Shown: positions 35,945 to 46,145 of the stretch, in pieces
How the letters are laid out: each line of letters begins with the position of its first letter
Numbering within the stretch: the first letter of the stretch is position 1
Assembly: GCA_964650845.1 (NCBI GenBank)
Contig: CAZYXR010000006.1
Coordinates: 1-64,000 of the forward strand
Length of the DNA stretch: 64,000 nucleotides
Direction: 5' to 3'
Origin: UBA7692 sp964650845
Lineage (GTDB): Bacteria; Bacteroidota; Bacteroidia; Chitinophagales; LD1
Position numbers and translations under genes: made by a program
Notes under the pieces: model-generated
Database searches by the model: none
Seen by the model: only the letters and a program-made list of their open reading frames with translations
Told to the model about the DNA's origin: nothing

Positions 35945-36952
35945 ATGATAAGATTCTCCTTCGCATGTATTTTTCTACTCACTTTGTTTGGCTGCAACAC
36001 CAAGCAAAACGCATATTTTGATTACACAAAAACAGACAAAGAAAATGCCGGAGTGCAAATGATTCCAATAAAAACTCAGGTAGGCACATTCAAAGTATGG
36101 ACAAAAAAAATAGGCAACAATCCACGCATCAAAGTTTTGCTGTTGCATGGCGGTCCGGCTCTCACACACGAGTACATGGAATGCTTTGAGTATTTTCTTC
36201 CACAACAAGGCTTTGAGCTAATTGAGTACGACCAACTTGGTTCTTACTACAGCGATCAACCAACCGATTCATCGCTATGGACACTCGAAAGATTTGTAGA
36301 TGAGTTAGAACAGGTACGCGTAGCGTTGGGGTTGAACAACAACAACTTTTACATAGTTGGAAACTCGTGGGGTGGCATTTTAGGAATGGAATATGCTTTA
36401 AAATATCAGCAACACATCAAAGGTCTTGTTATCAGCAACATGACTGCCGACTTCGAAAAATATGGCGCATACAACAAAAAGTTGCGAGAACAAATGCGCA
36501 AATCATTAGTAGATTCTTTAGAGGTATTTGAAAATGCAGGAAAGTTTTACGACCCAACTTATCAGCAATTAGTGTTTGACAATTACTACTGCAAACACAT
36601 TTTACAAAAGCCCGCAAAAGATTGGCCGGAACCAGTATTGCGTTCTTTCAAACACATCAATCAACCTGTGTATGAAATCTTACAGGGGCCCAGTGAGTTT
36701 GTTCCTGGCGGAAGATTAGTTGGCTGGGAATGCTGGAGCAGATTGCCACAAATCACCGTTCCAACATTGATGATTGGTGCGCGATTCGACTCAATGAATC
36801 CAGATGAAATGGAAGCCATGAGCAAAGCGGTAAAAAATGGTCGTTATTTGTTTTGCCCCACAGGTAGCCATCTAAGCATGTGGGACGCCCAAGAAGAATA
36901 CTATCCCGGATTGATACAGTTTATAAAAGATGTGGACCAAGGAAGGTTTTGA
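35945..36952 (+). CDS. Proline iminopeptidase-like alpha/beta hydrolase lipoprotein
   Basis: The 335-residue protein begins with a lipoprotein signal (lipobox LFGC, start ATG 35945, chosen over an earlier in-frame ATG at 35900). It is an S33-type hydrolase: the oxyanion HGGP motif, the nucleophile elbow GNSWGG, and a late GSHLSMWD segment that gives the catalytic His. Proline iminopeptidases remove N-terminal proline from peptides; lipid anchoring would put it in the periplasm or on the outer membrane. The substrate is not proven. Confidence 0.85.
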   Translation: MIRFSFACIFLLTLFGCNTKQNAYFDYTKTDKENAGVQMIPIKTQVGTFKVWTKKIGNNPRIKVLLLHGGPALTHEYMECFEYFLPQQGFELIEYDQLGSYYSDQPTDSSLWTLERFVDELEQVRVALGLNNNNFYIVGNSWGGILGMEYALKYQQHIKGLVISNMTADFEKYGAYNKKLREQMRKSLVDSLEVFENAGKFYDPTYQQLVFDNYYCKHILQKPAKDWPEPVLRSFKHINQPVYEILQGPSEFVPGGRLVGWECWSRLPQITVPTLMIGARFDSMNPDEMEAMSKAVKNGRYLFCPTGSHLSMWDAQEEYYPGLIQFIKDVDQGRF

Positions 36953-36977
36953 ATATCATTCAACCAACCATAATCTG

Positions 36978-37796
36978 CTATGGAAACTTCGGAAATTTCT
37001 TCCAATCGGGTTGGCGTTTTTCTATAAAAGCGTTTTTGCCTTCTTTGGCTTCATCGCTTAAATAATACAGCAAAGTAGCATTACCCGCCAACTCTTGAAT
37101 ACCTGCTTGCCCGTCTAATTCGGCATTGAAAGATGACTTCAACATGCGAATAGAAAGCGGAGATTTTTGTTGTATCTTTTTGCACCACTCTACTGTAACT
37201 TCCTCCAGTATATCGAGCGGCACCACTTTGTTTACCAAGCCCATATCCAAAGCTTCTTGAGCATTGTATTGATCGCACAAAAGCCAAATTTCGCGCGCCT
37301 TTTTTTGCCCTACCACACGTGCAAGATAGCTTGCGCCAAAGCCTCCGTCAAAGCTACCAACCTTTGGCCCAGTTTGTCCGAAAATTGCATTTTCGGAAGC
37401 AATAGACAAATCGCAAACCACATGCAAAACGTGCCCACCACCAATGGCATAACCATTTACCATGGCAATAACAGCTTTGGGGATAGAGCGAATCAGCTTT
37501 TGCAAATCAAGTACATTCAATCGTGGCACAGCATCGGTGCCAACGTAACCGCCATGCCCGCGCACATTTTGGTCGCCACCGCTGCAAAAAGCCATATCGC
37601 CTTCGCCTGTTAGCACAACCACTTCAATTTCTTGATTATCGCGACAGATATTCATAGCATCAATCATTTCCTTCACCGTAAGTGGTGTAAATGCATTGCG
37701 ATATCGCGGACGGTTAATGGTGATTTTTGCAATCCCTTCAAAAAATTCAAACTTAATTTCTTCGTAGTTTTTAATACTTGTCCAGTTTCTGTTCAT
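36978..37796 (-). CDS. menB: 1,4-dihydroxy-2-naphthoyl-CoA synthase
   Basis: A crotonase-fold enzyme of 272 residues that closes the second ring in menaquinone synthesis. The oxyanion-hole segments CSGGDQNVRGHGGY and YAIGGGHVLHVVCDLSIAS and the later DGGFGASYLARVVG are diagnostic of MenB among crotonases. Its start overlaps the menD stop by four bases, so translation is probably coupled. menF, menC and menE are not in the window. Confidence 0.96.
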   Translation of the reverse strand: MNRNWTSIKNYEEIKFEFFEGIAKITINRPRYRNAFTPLTVKEMIDAMNICRDNQEIEVVVLTGEGDMAFCSGGDQNVRGHGGYVGTDAVPRLNVLDLQKLIRSIPKAVIAMVNGYAIGGGHVLHVVCDLSIASENAIFGQTGPKVGSFDGGFGASYLARVVGQKKAREIWLLCDQYNAQEALDMGLVNKVVPLDILEEVTVEWCKKIQQKSPLSIRMLKSSFNAELDGQAGIQELAGNATLLYYLSDEAKEGKNAFIEKRQPDWKKFPKFP

Positions 37797-39475
37797 CTGT
37801 TTGCTTTTATAAATTCAAAATATTGTTTGTGAATAGCTGCACTCATTTCTCCATCTGTTTTCACTTCCAGAATTTGCGCTTTCGAACTGTTGTCGAAAAA
37901 ACTTGGAAGTGTTAGTTTCAATTCTTCGAGCGAGGTGCAAATGTAATAGGGCAATTCATACATGGAAGCAAGATGTTTTGCGGTAAGCTGATGAGGGGTT
38001 TCNNNNNNNNNNAAAAAAGTTTCAAAATTCTTTACCGTACTTGCTCCCTCCACCATTCTGAAAATATTTCCTCCACCGTTATTTATTACAATGATGCGCA
38101 GCATTGGAGAAAGGTAATTGTTCCAAAGCGCATTGCTATCGTAGAAAAAGCTAATGTCGCCAACAATGCAAACTGTAAGTTTGTTATTTACTGCAGCAGC
38201 ACCGGCTGCGGTGCTTACACAGCCATCAATACCACTTGTACCCCTATTGCAATTTACTTGCGTTGTTATAGGCAATGAAAAATACTGCGCATAACGCACA
38301 GGTGTGGAATTGCCCAACTGTAAATTGACATTATCGGGCAGAAGCGCAAATACTTCGGCATACACTTTGAAATCGCTGAAAGGAATTGCTGTTGCAAACT
38401 TTTCGGTTACTTGTAGCGAAGATTGTTTTAATACTTCCCATCGCTTTTTAAAAGTTTTATCGGCAGTAATTGCTTCGGGCATTTTGTTTAAAAAATCTAC
38501 CAACTTAAATGGCACAGCCATAGTGAGCGCATCAAAACTGTCGCCCTCGCCCCAAGTGGGTGAGAGATGCCAATGAAAAGCAGGCTTATGTTTTTTGAAA
38601 AATGCTTTAAGTCTTTTGGAAATTGTAAGTTTTCCAACCGTCACCACAATACCTGGTGCATAAAGTTTGCTATCTTCTTCTGCCAAGGCAAATGCTGCTT
38701 CGGCATTGCATTGCGAAACCCCACAAAGATTCAAACTGGCAGTTTGCTCACCAATAAATACAACATTCTGTTGTTGATTTATTTTTCGAATAACAGAACT
38801 TGTTTCTGCATCTATTAAATGCGTGCCTATGATTACTAAAATTCGTGTGTTTCCTTTCCACTCTGCCGCCACAGGTTTAAGCAGTTCTTCCAACACTTCA
38901 TTCGACCTTTCTTCGTTACTCACCTCGTAATAACCAATTTCTTCGGCAGCAATTTCATACAATGGCTCGGGGATATGTACATTCCAATGAATTGGCTTGC
39001 ACATATCTTCTAAATTTTGAAAAGTTCCATTCAAAACATTTATCAATAACTGCTTTTCGATGGTGGTAAATACAGAAGAAACATCAATGCTTTGATAAAC
39101 ATAATTAGCAAAAATTTCACTTTGCAAAATGGCTTGATTCTCGCCTTTTTCATGAGCAAACTCAGGGCGATCGGCAGTAACAACAATCAATGGAACGTGT
39201 TGGTAATACGCTTCACAAATTGCTGGTGCAAGATTTAAAACAGCAGTGCCTGAAGTACACACCAATACTACCGGTTGCTGCAACTGCTGCGCAATACCCA
39301 GAGCAAAATATCCGGCAACTCGTTCATCGGCAATAACATACTTTTTTATTGCATTATACTCCTGAAAAGCTATTACAAACGGAGCAGAGCGTGAGCCTGG
39401 AGAAAATACCACATGGCGAATACCTTTGCGGTGAACAAAGTCGGCAATAAGTTGAACATGGAGATGCGAGGTCAA
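37793..39475 (-). CDS. menD: SEPHCHC synthase MenD, with an assembly gap
   Basis: This thiamine-diphosphate enzyme joins isochorismate and 2-oxoglutarate early in menaquinone synthesis. The N-terminal FSPGSRSAPF and the TPP-binding GDISFFYDSNALWNN with NNGGGNIF are typical of MenD. The 10-N run at 38003-38012 falls between ETF and ETPHQLTAKH, a place where homologues are almost continuous, so the real gap may be very small; it must be 1 modulo 3 if the gene is intact. Operon with menB. Confidence 0.95.
   Translation of the reverse strand: MTSHLHVQLIADFVHRKGIRHVVFSPGSRSAPFVIAFQEYNAIKKYVIADERVAGYFALGIAQQLQQPVVLVCTSGTAVLNLAPAICEAYYQHVPLIVVTADRPEFAHEKGENQAILQSEIFANYVYQSIDVSSVFTTIEKQLLINVLNGTFQNLEDMCKPIHWNVHIPEPLYEIAAEEIGYYEVSNEERSNEVLEELLKPVAAEWKGNTRILVIIGTHLIDAETSSVIRKINQQQNVVFIGEQTASLNLCGVSQCNAEAAFALAEEDSKLYAPGIVVTVGKLTISKRLKAFFKKHKPAFHWHLSPTWGEGDSFDALTMAVPFKLVDFLNKMPEAITADKTFKKRWEVLKQSSLQVTEKFATAIPFSDFKVYAEVFALLPDNVNLQLGNSTPVRYAQYFSLPITTQVNCNRGTSGIDGCVSTAAGAAAVNNKLTVCIVGDISFFYDSNALWNNYLSPMLRIIVINNGGGNIFRMVEGASTVKNFETFXXXXETPHQLTAKHLASMYELPYYICTSLEELKLTLPSFFDNSSKAQILEVKTDGEMSAAIHKQYFEFIKANR
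38003..38012. other. Assembly gap (10 N) inside menD
   Basis: A fixed-size placeholder. The reading frame continues across it, with few residues missing by family comparison. Confidence 0.9.
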
Positions 39476-39563
39476 TTAAACAAAAGTTAGTTGTTACTCA
39501 ATAAACAGATAGCTTTAAACAATGACAATACTATGCAAGTTTTTCGTTTGCTGCTAAGTCAAA

Positions 39564-40676
39564 TTAAACACTACCGCTTTGCGCTACTTTTATTATCTCT
39601 TGTGCAGCCCTTGCAGATGCACCCGCGCCACCAAGGTGCGCTTTCATCCAAGCATAATCGGCTAATATTTGCGAGCGAACGCGAGGTTCTAAAAGCTGTT
39701 CTACCTCCGCAACTATTGCACTTTGCGATGCCTGATGTTGAATCAATTCTGTTACAACTTTTTTGCCACACACAATATTCACCATTGCTATAAATGGAAC
39801 CTTCACCAGCATTCGACCAATAAAAAAAGAAAGCGCACTTCCTTTGTAACACACTACCTGCGGCACATTAAACAAAGCTGTTTCCATAGTGGCAGTACCT
39901 GATGTTACAATTGCGGCATGTGCAATCTTTAACAACTTGTATGTTTCATCGAGCCACAACTCGCAAGCAGAATTTTGAATAAACTGTTCGTAGTAGGCTT
40001 TGCCATGAATGCTCATTCCGGCAATCACAAATTTCTTTTCAGGAAATTGTTTTGCCACAGAAACATACAGGGGCAACATCTTTTCAATTTCTTGTTTGCG
40101 ACTGCCCGGCAAAAGCGCAATCACATTGCGCTCATTACTTTCCGTATCATTCGTTTCTATAACATCTAAAAGTGGATGCCCCACAAATGTTGCAGCTACA
40201 TTCCACTTTTTGTAAAAGTCAACCTCAAAGGGAAAAATCACCAACAAGCGATCAACATATCGTTTAATCTTTTTCACTCTGCCTTCCTTCCACGCCCACA
40301 CCTGTGGCGAGATGTACCATACAACCTTAAAGCCATGTTGTTTTAAAAACTTAAGCAAGCGAAAATTAAAACCAGGGTAATCAATCAACACTACAACATC
40401 GGGTTGAAACAATACAATATCATGCTTGCAAAAATTGATGTTGCGCAAAATTTGAGGTAAGTTTTTCAATACCTCCCAAAAACCCATAAATGCCAAATCT
40501 TTGATATGCTTTACCACTTCGGCACCCGCTGCTTGCATATTATCGCCACCCCAACAACGCACCGTTGCATGGTTGTCGCATTGCATAATGGCACGAATTA
40601 AATTGCCGCCATGCAAATCGCCCGAAGCCTCACCCGCAATTATGTAATACTTACTCAAAGTGTAATTGTGAAACAA
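39564..40676 (-). CDS. lpxB: Lipid-A-disaccharide synthase
   Basis: The 370-residue glycosyltransferase (family GT19) joins UDP-2,3-diacylglucosamine and lipid X to make the lipid A disaccharide at the inner membrane. The opening IIAGEASGDLHG, the central PQVWAWKEGRVKKI and the later LLPGSRKQEI and TSGTATMETAL are the family signatures. It is divergent from purT with almost no spacer (14 bases between the annotated starts' outer ORFs), so promoters overlap. Confidence 0.96.
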   Translation of the reverse strand: MFHNYTLSKYYIIAGEASGDLHGGNLIRAIMQCDNHATVRCWGGDNMQAAGAEVVKHIKDLAFMGFWEVLKNLPQILRNINFCKHDIVLFQPDVVVLIDYPGFNFRLLKFLKQHGFKVVWYISPQVWAWKEGRVKKIKRYVDRLLVIFPFEVDFYKKWNVAATFVGHPLLDVIETNDTESNERNVIALLPGSRKQEIEKMLPLYVSVAKQFPEKKFVIAGMSIHGKAYYEQFIQNSACELWLDETYKLLKIAHAAIVTSGTATMETALFNVPQVVCYKGSALSFFIGRMLVKVPFIAMVNIVCGKKVVTELIQHQASQSAIVAEVEQLLEPRVRSQILADYAWMKAHLGGAGASARAAQEIIKVAQSGSV

Positions 40677-40738
40677 GAATAGATAATATTTTGAATGATA
40701 CTTTTTTGAAGATATTCGCCACTCGAAAAACCTTTTTC

Positions 40739-41905
40739 ATGCAAAAGAAAATCATGCTGCTGGGCAGCGGAGAACTGGGCAAAGAATTTGTAATTGCAGC
40801 TAAGCGAATAGGGCAATATGTAATTGCTGTAGATTCCTATAACAATGCTCCGGCACAGCAAATGGCCGATGCCCGCGAAGTGTTAAACATGCTGAATGGT
40901 GATGAGCTAAATGCCATTGTTGCAAAACACAAACCCGATATTATAGTACCTGAAATTGAAGCCATTCGAACAGAAACATTTTATGGTTTTGAACAACAAG
41001 GCATTCAAATTGTTCCAAGTGCCCGCGCAGCAAATTTTACCATGAACCGAAAGGCAATACGCGATTTGGCAGCAAAAGAACTTGGCTTGCGCACTGCCGA
41101 TTATCGCTACGCAACTACCTTAGATGAACTAAAAGTTGCTGTAAAAGAAATAGGAATACCTTGTGTAGTAAAACCTTTAATGAGTTCATCGGGCAAAGGC
41201 CAAAGCACTATTAAAAGTGAAGCCGATATTGAAAAAGCTTGGAGCTATTCGCAAAGCGGCAAACGTGGTGATATTGACGAAGTAATTGTAGAAGCATTTG
41301 TAAATTTCCATACCGAAATTACATTGCTTACTGTAACGCAAAAAAATGGCGAAACATTGTTTTGCCCGCCAATAGGTCACAGGCAAGAGCGAGGCGATTA
41401 TCAAGAAAGCTGGCAACCTGCCAATGCATCATCTGCTCATTTACACGAAGCCCAAAACATTGCGGCAAAAGTTACAAAAGCCTTGACAGGCGCTGGCTTG
41501 TGGGGTGTAGAATTTTTCTTGGCAGATGACGGTGTTTACTTCAGCGAACTCTCGCCCCGGCCGCATGATACTGGAATGGTAACACTTGCCGGCACACAAA
41601 ACTTAAACGAATTTGAACTGCACCTACGCGCAGTATTAGGCTTACCAATTCCCGAAATTCTGTTAGAAAAAAATGGCGCAAGTGCTGTGATACTTGCAAC
41701 ACAAGAAGGCAACAATCCTACATTTACAGGAATAGAAAATGTATTGAAAGAAAAACAAACAGAGGTGCGCATTTTTGGTAAACCAACTACCAGACCATAC
41801 CGCAGAATGGCAGTTGTGCTAACACACGATTCTTTACAAAGCAATGTTGATGATGTAAAAGAAAAAGCAATGAGGTTGGCAAAAACGATTCAAATTCACA
41901 GTTAA
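40739..41905 (+). CDS. purT: Formate-dependent phosphoribosylglycinamide formyltransferase
   Basis: An ATP-grasp enzyme of 388 residues that uses formate and ATP to formylate GAR in purine synthesis, an alternative to PurN. N-terminal MLLGSGELGKEF, the AAKELGLRTADY segment, the ATP-grasp loop PLMSSSGKGQS and FSELSPRPHDTGMVT are typical. I chose the ATG at 40739 (MQKKIMLL); the frame opens at 40691 but those extra residues are not part of the family. Confidence 0.96.
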   Translation: MQKKIMLLGSGELGKEFVIAAKRIGQYVIAVDSYNNAPAQQMADAREVLNMLNGDELNAIVAKHKPDIIVPEIEAIRTETFYGFEQQGIQIVPSARAANFTMNRKAIRDLAAKELGLRTADYRYATTLDELKVAVKEIGIPCVVKPLMSSSGKGQSTIKSEADIEKAWSYSQSGKRGDIDEVIVEAFVNFHTEITLLTVTQKNGETLFCPPIGHRQERGDYQESWQPANASSAHLHEAQNIAAKVTKALTGAGLWGVEFFLADDGVYFSELSPRPHDTGMVTLAGTQNLNEFELHLRAVLGLPIPEILLEKNGASAVILATQEGNNPTFTGIENVLKEKQTEVRIFGKPTTRPYRRMAVVLTHDSLQSNVDDVKEKAMRLAKTIQIHS

Positions 41906-42028
41906 CTACTTGTAATTACGCGTCTTTTGTTGGGCAAAAGCCAAACGCTTCTTGCAAACCTAAACTCAGCTAAGGTGAGACAATTTCAATAATTAAAACC
42001 ACTTCAATAAACAGCCCGGTGTATTGAT

Positions 42029-42250
42029 TTACTTTTCCAAACTTTCTAAGTACAATTTTTCTACTTGGGTGCGTGCCCACGCAGTTTTGCGCAAAAAAGT
42101 AAGACTCGACTTTACACTCGGTTCATGAGTAAAACAGCGAATATTGATGCGCAGCCCCATTTTATCCCAGCCATAAACCGCCACAAGATGCCAAAGCATT
42201 GCTTCTAAAGTAATACCATGCAAGGGATTGTTCTTCTGCTCATTTTTCAT
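42029..42250 (-). CDS. VF530 family (DUF2132) protein
   Basis: A 73-residue protein that matches the VF530 family along its whole length: NNPLHGITLEAML, YGWDKMGLRINIRCF and SSLTFLRKTAWAR. The family is small, conserved and thought to bind DNA on structural grounds. It is a lone gene between purT and the TMTC-like gene. Its biological role is not known. Confidence 0.9.
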   Translation of the reverse strand: MKNEQKNNPLHGITLEAMLWHLVAVYGWDKMGLRINIRCFTHEPSVKSSLTFLRKTAWARTQVEKLYLESLEK

Positions 42251-42357
42251 TAAAACAAACTTAGCTTTTATGTATCAATATCCAATTGCAAACAAATTCA
42301 CTGCCAAAGCAGAATCGAAATATTCTGTTTGGCAATTTTTCTCTTTTCTTAGCAGCG

Positions 42358-44385
42358 ATGAATGCAAACTATAAAACTATTGCTGCGGGGATAGTAGCCC
42401 TTTTTATCTTGATATTGGCATATAGCAATCATTGGAACAACGATTTTCACTTTGACGATTCGCACACCGTTCAAAACAATATTTACATCCAAAGCATTCA
42501 AAACATTCCTTTGTTTTTTAAAGATTGTAAAACTTTCAGCTCTATTCCTTCGCATGGTTCCTACCGCCCTTTGGTGAGTACCACACTTGCAGTTGATTAC
42601 TGGCTGGGACTTACTTTTAGTCAAAATGGTTACACACCTTTTTGGTTTCATCTTTCTACCTTTTTGTTTTTCGTAGCTCAAGGTATTTTGATGTTTTTCT
42701 TTTTCAAAAAAATATTAGACACTGCATCAAACTCAACTCCTAATGCTTTTATCGCACTGTTTGCTACAGCATGGTATTTATTGAATCCGGTAAGTGCCGA
42801 AACCATCAATTATATAATTTCGCGTTCCGATTCGCTTTCCACTTTTTTTGTAGTACTTGGCTTTGTGATATATCAATATTCAAACACTTCTAAAAAGTAT
42901 TTGCTGTATCTGATACCAATAGTTATTGGCGCCACTGCTAAGCCTACTGTTATCATGTTTGCCCCCATGCTGCTGGTGTATCACATTCTTTTTGAGCAAC
43001 AAATCAGCCTTTTCGACTTTGCAAAATGGAGAATAGCAGACCTTACAAAATTGGCATTACCATCTTTTTTATTAGCAATTGGGCTTTACTTCTTTATCAA
43101 AAAAATGGAAGAAGGAATGTTTGAGCCGGGCGGCAGTTCACTACTCAATTATGTAATTACTCAGCCATACGTTTATCTTCATTATGTATCCATGTTTTTG
43201 CTGCCGCTGCAGCTTAGTGCCGATACCGACTGGGGAACTTTTAAAACCGTAACCGACTTTCGCGCATTGATTGGTTTTGTGTTTCTGGCAAGTTTAATTT
43301 TTACAATCTTTTACACATCAAAAACAAAAAAATATCGTCCTATTGCCTTCGGCATCAGTTGGTTTTTATTGGCATTGATACCTACTACATTGGTACCCTT
43401 GGCAGAAGTAATGAACGACCATCGCCAGTTTTTTCCGCATGTAGGCACAGCAATTGCTCTTACTTGGGCTTTGTACATTTTGTTTGAAAAAATATGGTTG
43501 AAAATTCCTGTTGCAGCTATCGCTGCCTTCGCACTCATCTTTTTAAGCAGCTATGCCTACGGAACATTTCAGCGCAATAAAGTTTGGCTTACCGAAGAAA
43601 CACTATGGAAAGATGTAACCGAAAAAAGCCCATTGAATGGTCGCGGATTGATGAACTATGGATTGGCATTGATGGCGCGTGGCGATTATGTTGGAGCCGA
43701 AAAGTATTTCAGTCGTGGTTTAGAATTGTGGCCATATTATTCATACTTGTATATCAATATGGCAATAGTAAAAGAGGCTATGGGAAAAACTGATGAAGCT
43801 GGAGCGTTTTATGCCAAAGGTTTAGAGTATGGCAAAAGCTATCCCAACAACTATTTTTATTACGGAAAATATTTGTACAAACAAGGAAAAAAAGAAGATG
43901 CAATTGCCTATTTAAAAAAGTGTTTAGAGATGAGTGATGCACAGGTTGAAGCGCGATATTTGCTAATGGATGCACTGTATGAAACCAAAAGACTGGAAGA
44001 GCTAAAACAAATTTGTGAACAAACTTTGCAAGTGCTGCCAAACGATACCAAAGCAAAAGAATATTTAAGTGTTACAGCAACAGGAAAATCGAAATTGGAA
44101 GCGATGGAAGAAACGCTAAAAGCGCAACCCACAGCCGAAGGTTATCTGGATTTAAGCCTTAATTACTACGAAGCAAAAGACTTTGAAAAATGTATTGTTG
44201 CAGCCAAAGCAGCATTGAAAATAAAACCAAATTATGCCGAAGCATGGAACAATATCTGCTCGGCATATAATTCTCTAAATCGCTTTGCCGAAGGGGCAGC
44301 AGCCTGCGAGCAAGCTCTGCAACTAAGGCCTGAATACACACTTGCTAAAAACAATTTAGCTTGGGCTAAAAGAAACTTAAAATAA
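42358..44385 (+). CDS. TMTC-like membrane protein with C-terminal TPR repeats
   Basis: About 675 residues: ten or so hydrophobic segments (residues 8-410) followed by tetratricopeptide repeats (about 430-675; for example MNYGLALMARGDYVGAEKYF and WNNICSAYNSLNRFAEGAAA). After the first membrane segment is an acidic motif FHFDDSHTVQNN, and HGSYRPL and DHRQFFPH follow, as in the DUF1736/TMTC and PMT-like GT-C glycosyltransferases. A lipid-linked sugar transferase role is therefore possible, with periplasmic protein substrates. I used the ATG at 42358; the frame opens at a TTG at 42286. Confidence 0.8.
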   Translation: MNANYKTIAAGIVALFILILAYSNHWNNDFHFDDSHTVQNNIYIQSIQNIPLFFKDCKTFSSIPSHGSYRPLVSTTLAVDYWLGLTFSQNGYTPFWFHLSTFLFFVAQGILMFFFFKKILDTASNSTPNAFIALFATAWYLLNPVSAETINYIISRSDSLSTFFVVLGFVIYQYSNTSKKYLLYLIPIVIGATAKPTVIMFAPMLLVYHILFEQQISLFDFAKWRIADLTKLALPSFLLAIGLYFFIKKMEEGMFEPGGSSLLNYVITQPYVYLHYVSMFLLPLQLSADTDWGTFKTVTDFRALIGFVFLASLIFTIFYTSKTKKYRPIAFGISWFLLALIPTTLVPLAEVMNDHRQFFPHVGTAIALTWALYILFEKIWLKIPVAAIAAFALIFLSSYAYGTFQRNKVWLTEETLWKDVTEKSPLNGRGLMNYGLALMARGDYVGAEKYFSRGLELWPYYSYLYINMAIVKEAMGKTDEAGAFYAKGLEYGKSYPNNYFYYGKYLYKQGKKEDAIAYLKKCLEMSDAQVEARYLLMDALYETKRLEELKQICEQTLQVLPNDTKAKEYLSVTATGKSKLEAMEETLKAQPTAEGYLDLSLNYYEAKDFEKCIVAAKAALKIKPNYAEAWNNICSAYNSLNRFAEGAAACEQALQLRPEYTLAKNNLAWAKRNLK

Positions 44386-44388
44386 ACC

Positions 44389-46035
44389 TTAGGCTTCTAC
44401 CGCTTTAGCTTCCATACGCATTAGCGCATCATGCTGTTTTTTTTTCATTGCGGCATTTATCAATCCTACAAATACTGGATGTGGGTTTTCTACCGTACTT
44501 TTTAATTCGGGATGAAACTGCACACCAACAAAAAATGGATGTGATGGAATTTCCACAATTTCCACAAGATTGGTATCGGGATTTCTTCCGGTAGCGAGCA
44601 TACCTGCATTTTCAAACTCGGTAAGATACTTGTTATTAAACTCGTAGCGGTGGCGGTGGCGTTCAGAAATTTCTGTGGAGCTGTATAATGATGCGGCAAG
44701 CGAGTTGCTTTGCAATAAACATTTATACGCACCCAAGCGCATGGTGCCACCTTTATCAGTAACATTTTTCTGTTCTTCCATCATGGCGATTACAGGGTAA
44801 TTGCTGCGCTCATTCATTTCTGTTGAATGCGCATCGGCATAACCCAATACATTGCGGGCAAACTCAATTACGGCACACTGCATTCCTAAGCAAATACCAA
44901 AGAATGGAATGTTGTTTTCGCGCACATATTTTATGGCAGCAATTTTTCCTTCTATGCCACGGTTGCCAAATCCAGGGGCAACCAACACCCCATCTAAATG
45001 CCCCAACAATGCGTGAGCATTAGCTTCATCAATATCTTCGGAGTGAACGCATTCTACACGCACAGTACACTCATTTGCAACTCCGGCATGAATGAACGAC
45101 TCGTGGATTGACTTGTAAGCATCTTGTAATTCAATGTATTTGCCAACCAAGCCTATTTTCACTTCGTGTTTTGGATGTTTTAACTTGTAAACAAACTCTT
45201 TCCAATTGGTAAGATTGCTTTCATTATCGGTAGATAACTTCAATTTGTTTAGCACCGTTACATCCAAGCCTTCTTTTTGAAACTCTAATGGAACATCATA
45301 AATAGTTTCAACATCCATTGCTTGTATCACAGCACCACGGCTAACGTTGCAGAACAATGCTAACTTCTTTTTCAAATCATCCGTCATATCTACTTCGGTT
45401 CTGCAAACCAAAATATCGGGTTGTAAACCAAAGCCCTGCAATTGTTTTACACTGTGTTGCGTAGGTTTTGTCTTCAACTCTTTAGCAGCTTTCAGATACG
45501 GCAACAAAGTAAGATGACAAATCAAAGTATCTTCTTCGGCAAGTTCCCATTGCAATTGGCGCACACTTTCAATATAAGGTTGCGCTTCGATGTCGCCCAC
45601 GGTACCACCAATTTCAGTAATTACAATATCAAATTCTCCGCTTTGCCCAAGCAGCAACATTCTGCGCTTTATTTCATCGGTTATATGCGGTATTACTTGC
45701 ACTGTTTTTCCAAGATAAGCTCCTTGCCTTTCTTTGGTGATAACAGTAAGATAAATTCTACCGGTAGTTACGTTGTTGGCTTGCGAAGTTGGCACGTTCA
45801 AAAAACGCTCGTAATGCCCTAAATCCAAATCAGTTTCGGCTCCATCTTCTGTAACATAACATTCGCCATGTTCATAAGGATTCAAAGTGCCCGGGTCCAC
45901 ATTAATATATGGATCAAACTTTTGAATGGTAACTCTATACCCGCGACCTTGCAAAAGCTTTGCAAGCGAAGCAGCAAAAATACCCTTACCCAGCGATGAA
46001 GTAACTCCACCGGTTACGAAAATATACTTAGCCAT
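44389..46035 (-). CDS. pyrG: CTP synthase
   Basis: The 548-residue enzyme makes CTP from UTP, ATP and glutamine. N-terminal synthetase domain (VTGGVTSSLGKGI and YLTVITKERQGAYLGKTVQ) and C-terminal glutamine amidotransferase domain with nucleophile loop GICLGMQCAV and the late VQFHPE. The length is normal. It is convergent with the TMTC-like gene (three bases between stops). A TACTTTTG element (minus strand, 46059-46066) lies just upstream. Confidence 0.98.
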   Translation of the reverse strand: MAKYIFVTGGVTSSLGKGIFAASLAKLLQGRGYRVTIQKFDPYINVDPGTLNPYEHGECYVTEDGAETDLDLGHYERFLNVPTSQANNVTTGRIYLTVITKERQGAYLGKTVQVIPHITDEIKRRMLLLGQSGEFDIVITEIGGTVGDIEAQPYIESVRQLQWELAEEDTLICHLTLLPYLKAAKELKTKPTQHSVKQLQGFGLQPDILVCRTEVDMTDDLKKKLALFCNVSRGAVIQAMDVETIYDVPLEFQKEGLDVTVLNKLKLSTDNESNLTNWKEFVYKLKHPKHEVKIGLVGKYIELQDAYKSIHESFIHAGVANECTVRVECVHSEDIDEANAHALLGHLDGVLVAPGFGNRGIEGKIAAIKYVRENNIPFFGICLGMQCAVIEFARNVLGYADAHSTEMNERSNYPVIAMMEEQKNVTDKGGTMRLGAYKCLLQSNSLAASLYSSTEISERHRHRYEFNNKYLTEFENAGMLATGRNPDTNLVEIVEIPSHPFFVGVQFHPELKSTVENPHPVFVGLINAAMKKKQHDALMRMEAKAVEA

Positions 46036-46145
46036 GTTTTATTTGGAAATCTTGCCCGCAAAAGTAGCATAAGCATTCCTAACATTCGCCTGATATTGTG
46101 CTAAAATCAACAGAATGTTTTTCTTATATTTACCACCCCTTCCAA

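Noticed and set aside
32232..36000. A replication origin near dnaA
   Set aside because: Only one near-match to a DnaA box (TTATCAACA, 32355) was found, with no cluster, AT-rich unwinding element or neighbouring dnaN, so there is no support for oriC here.
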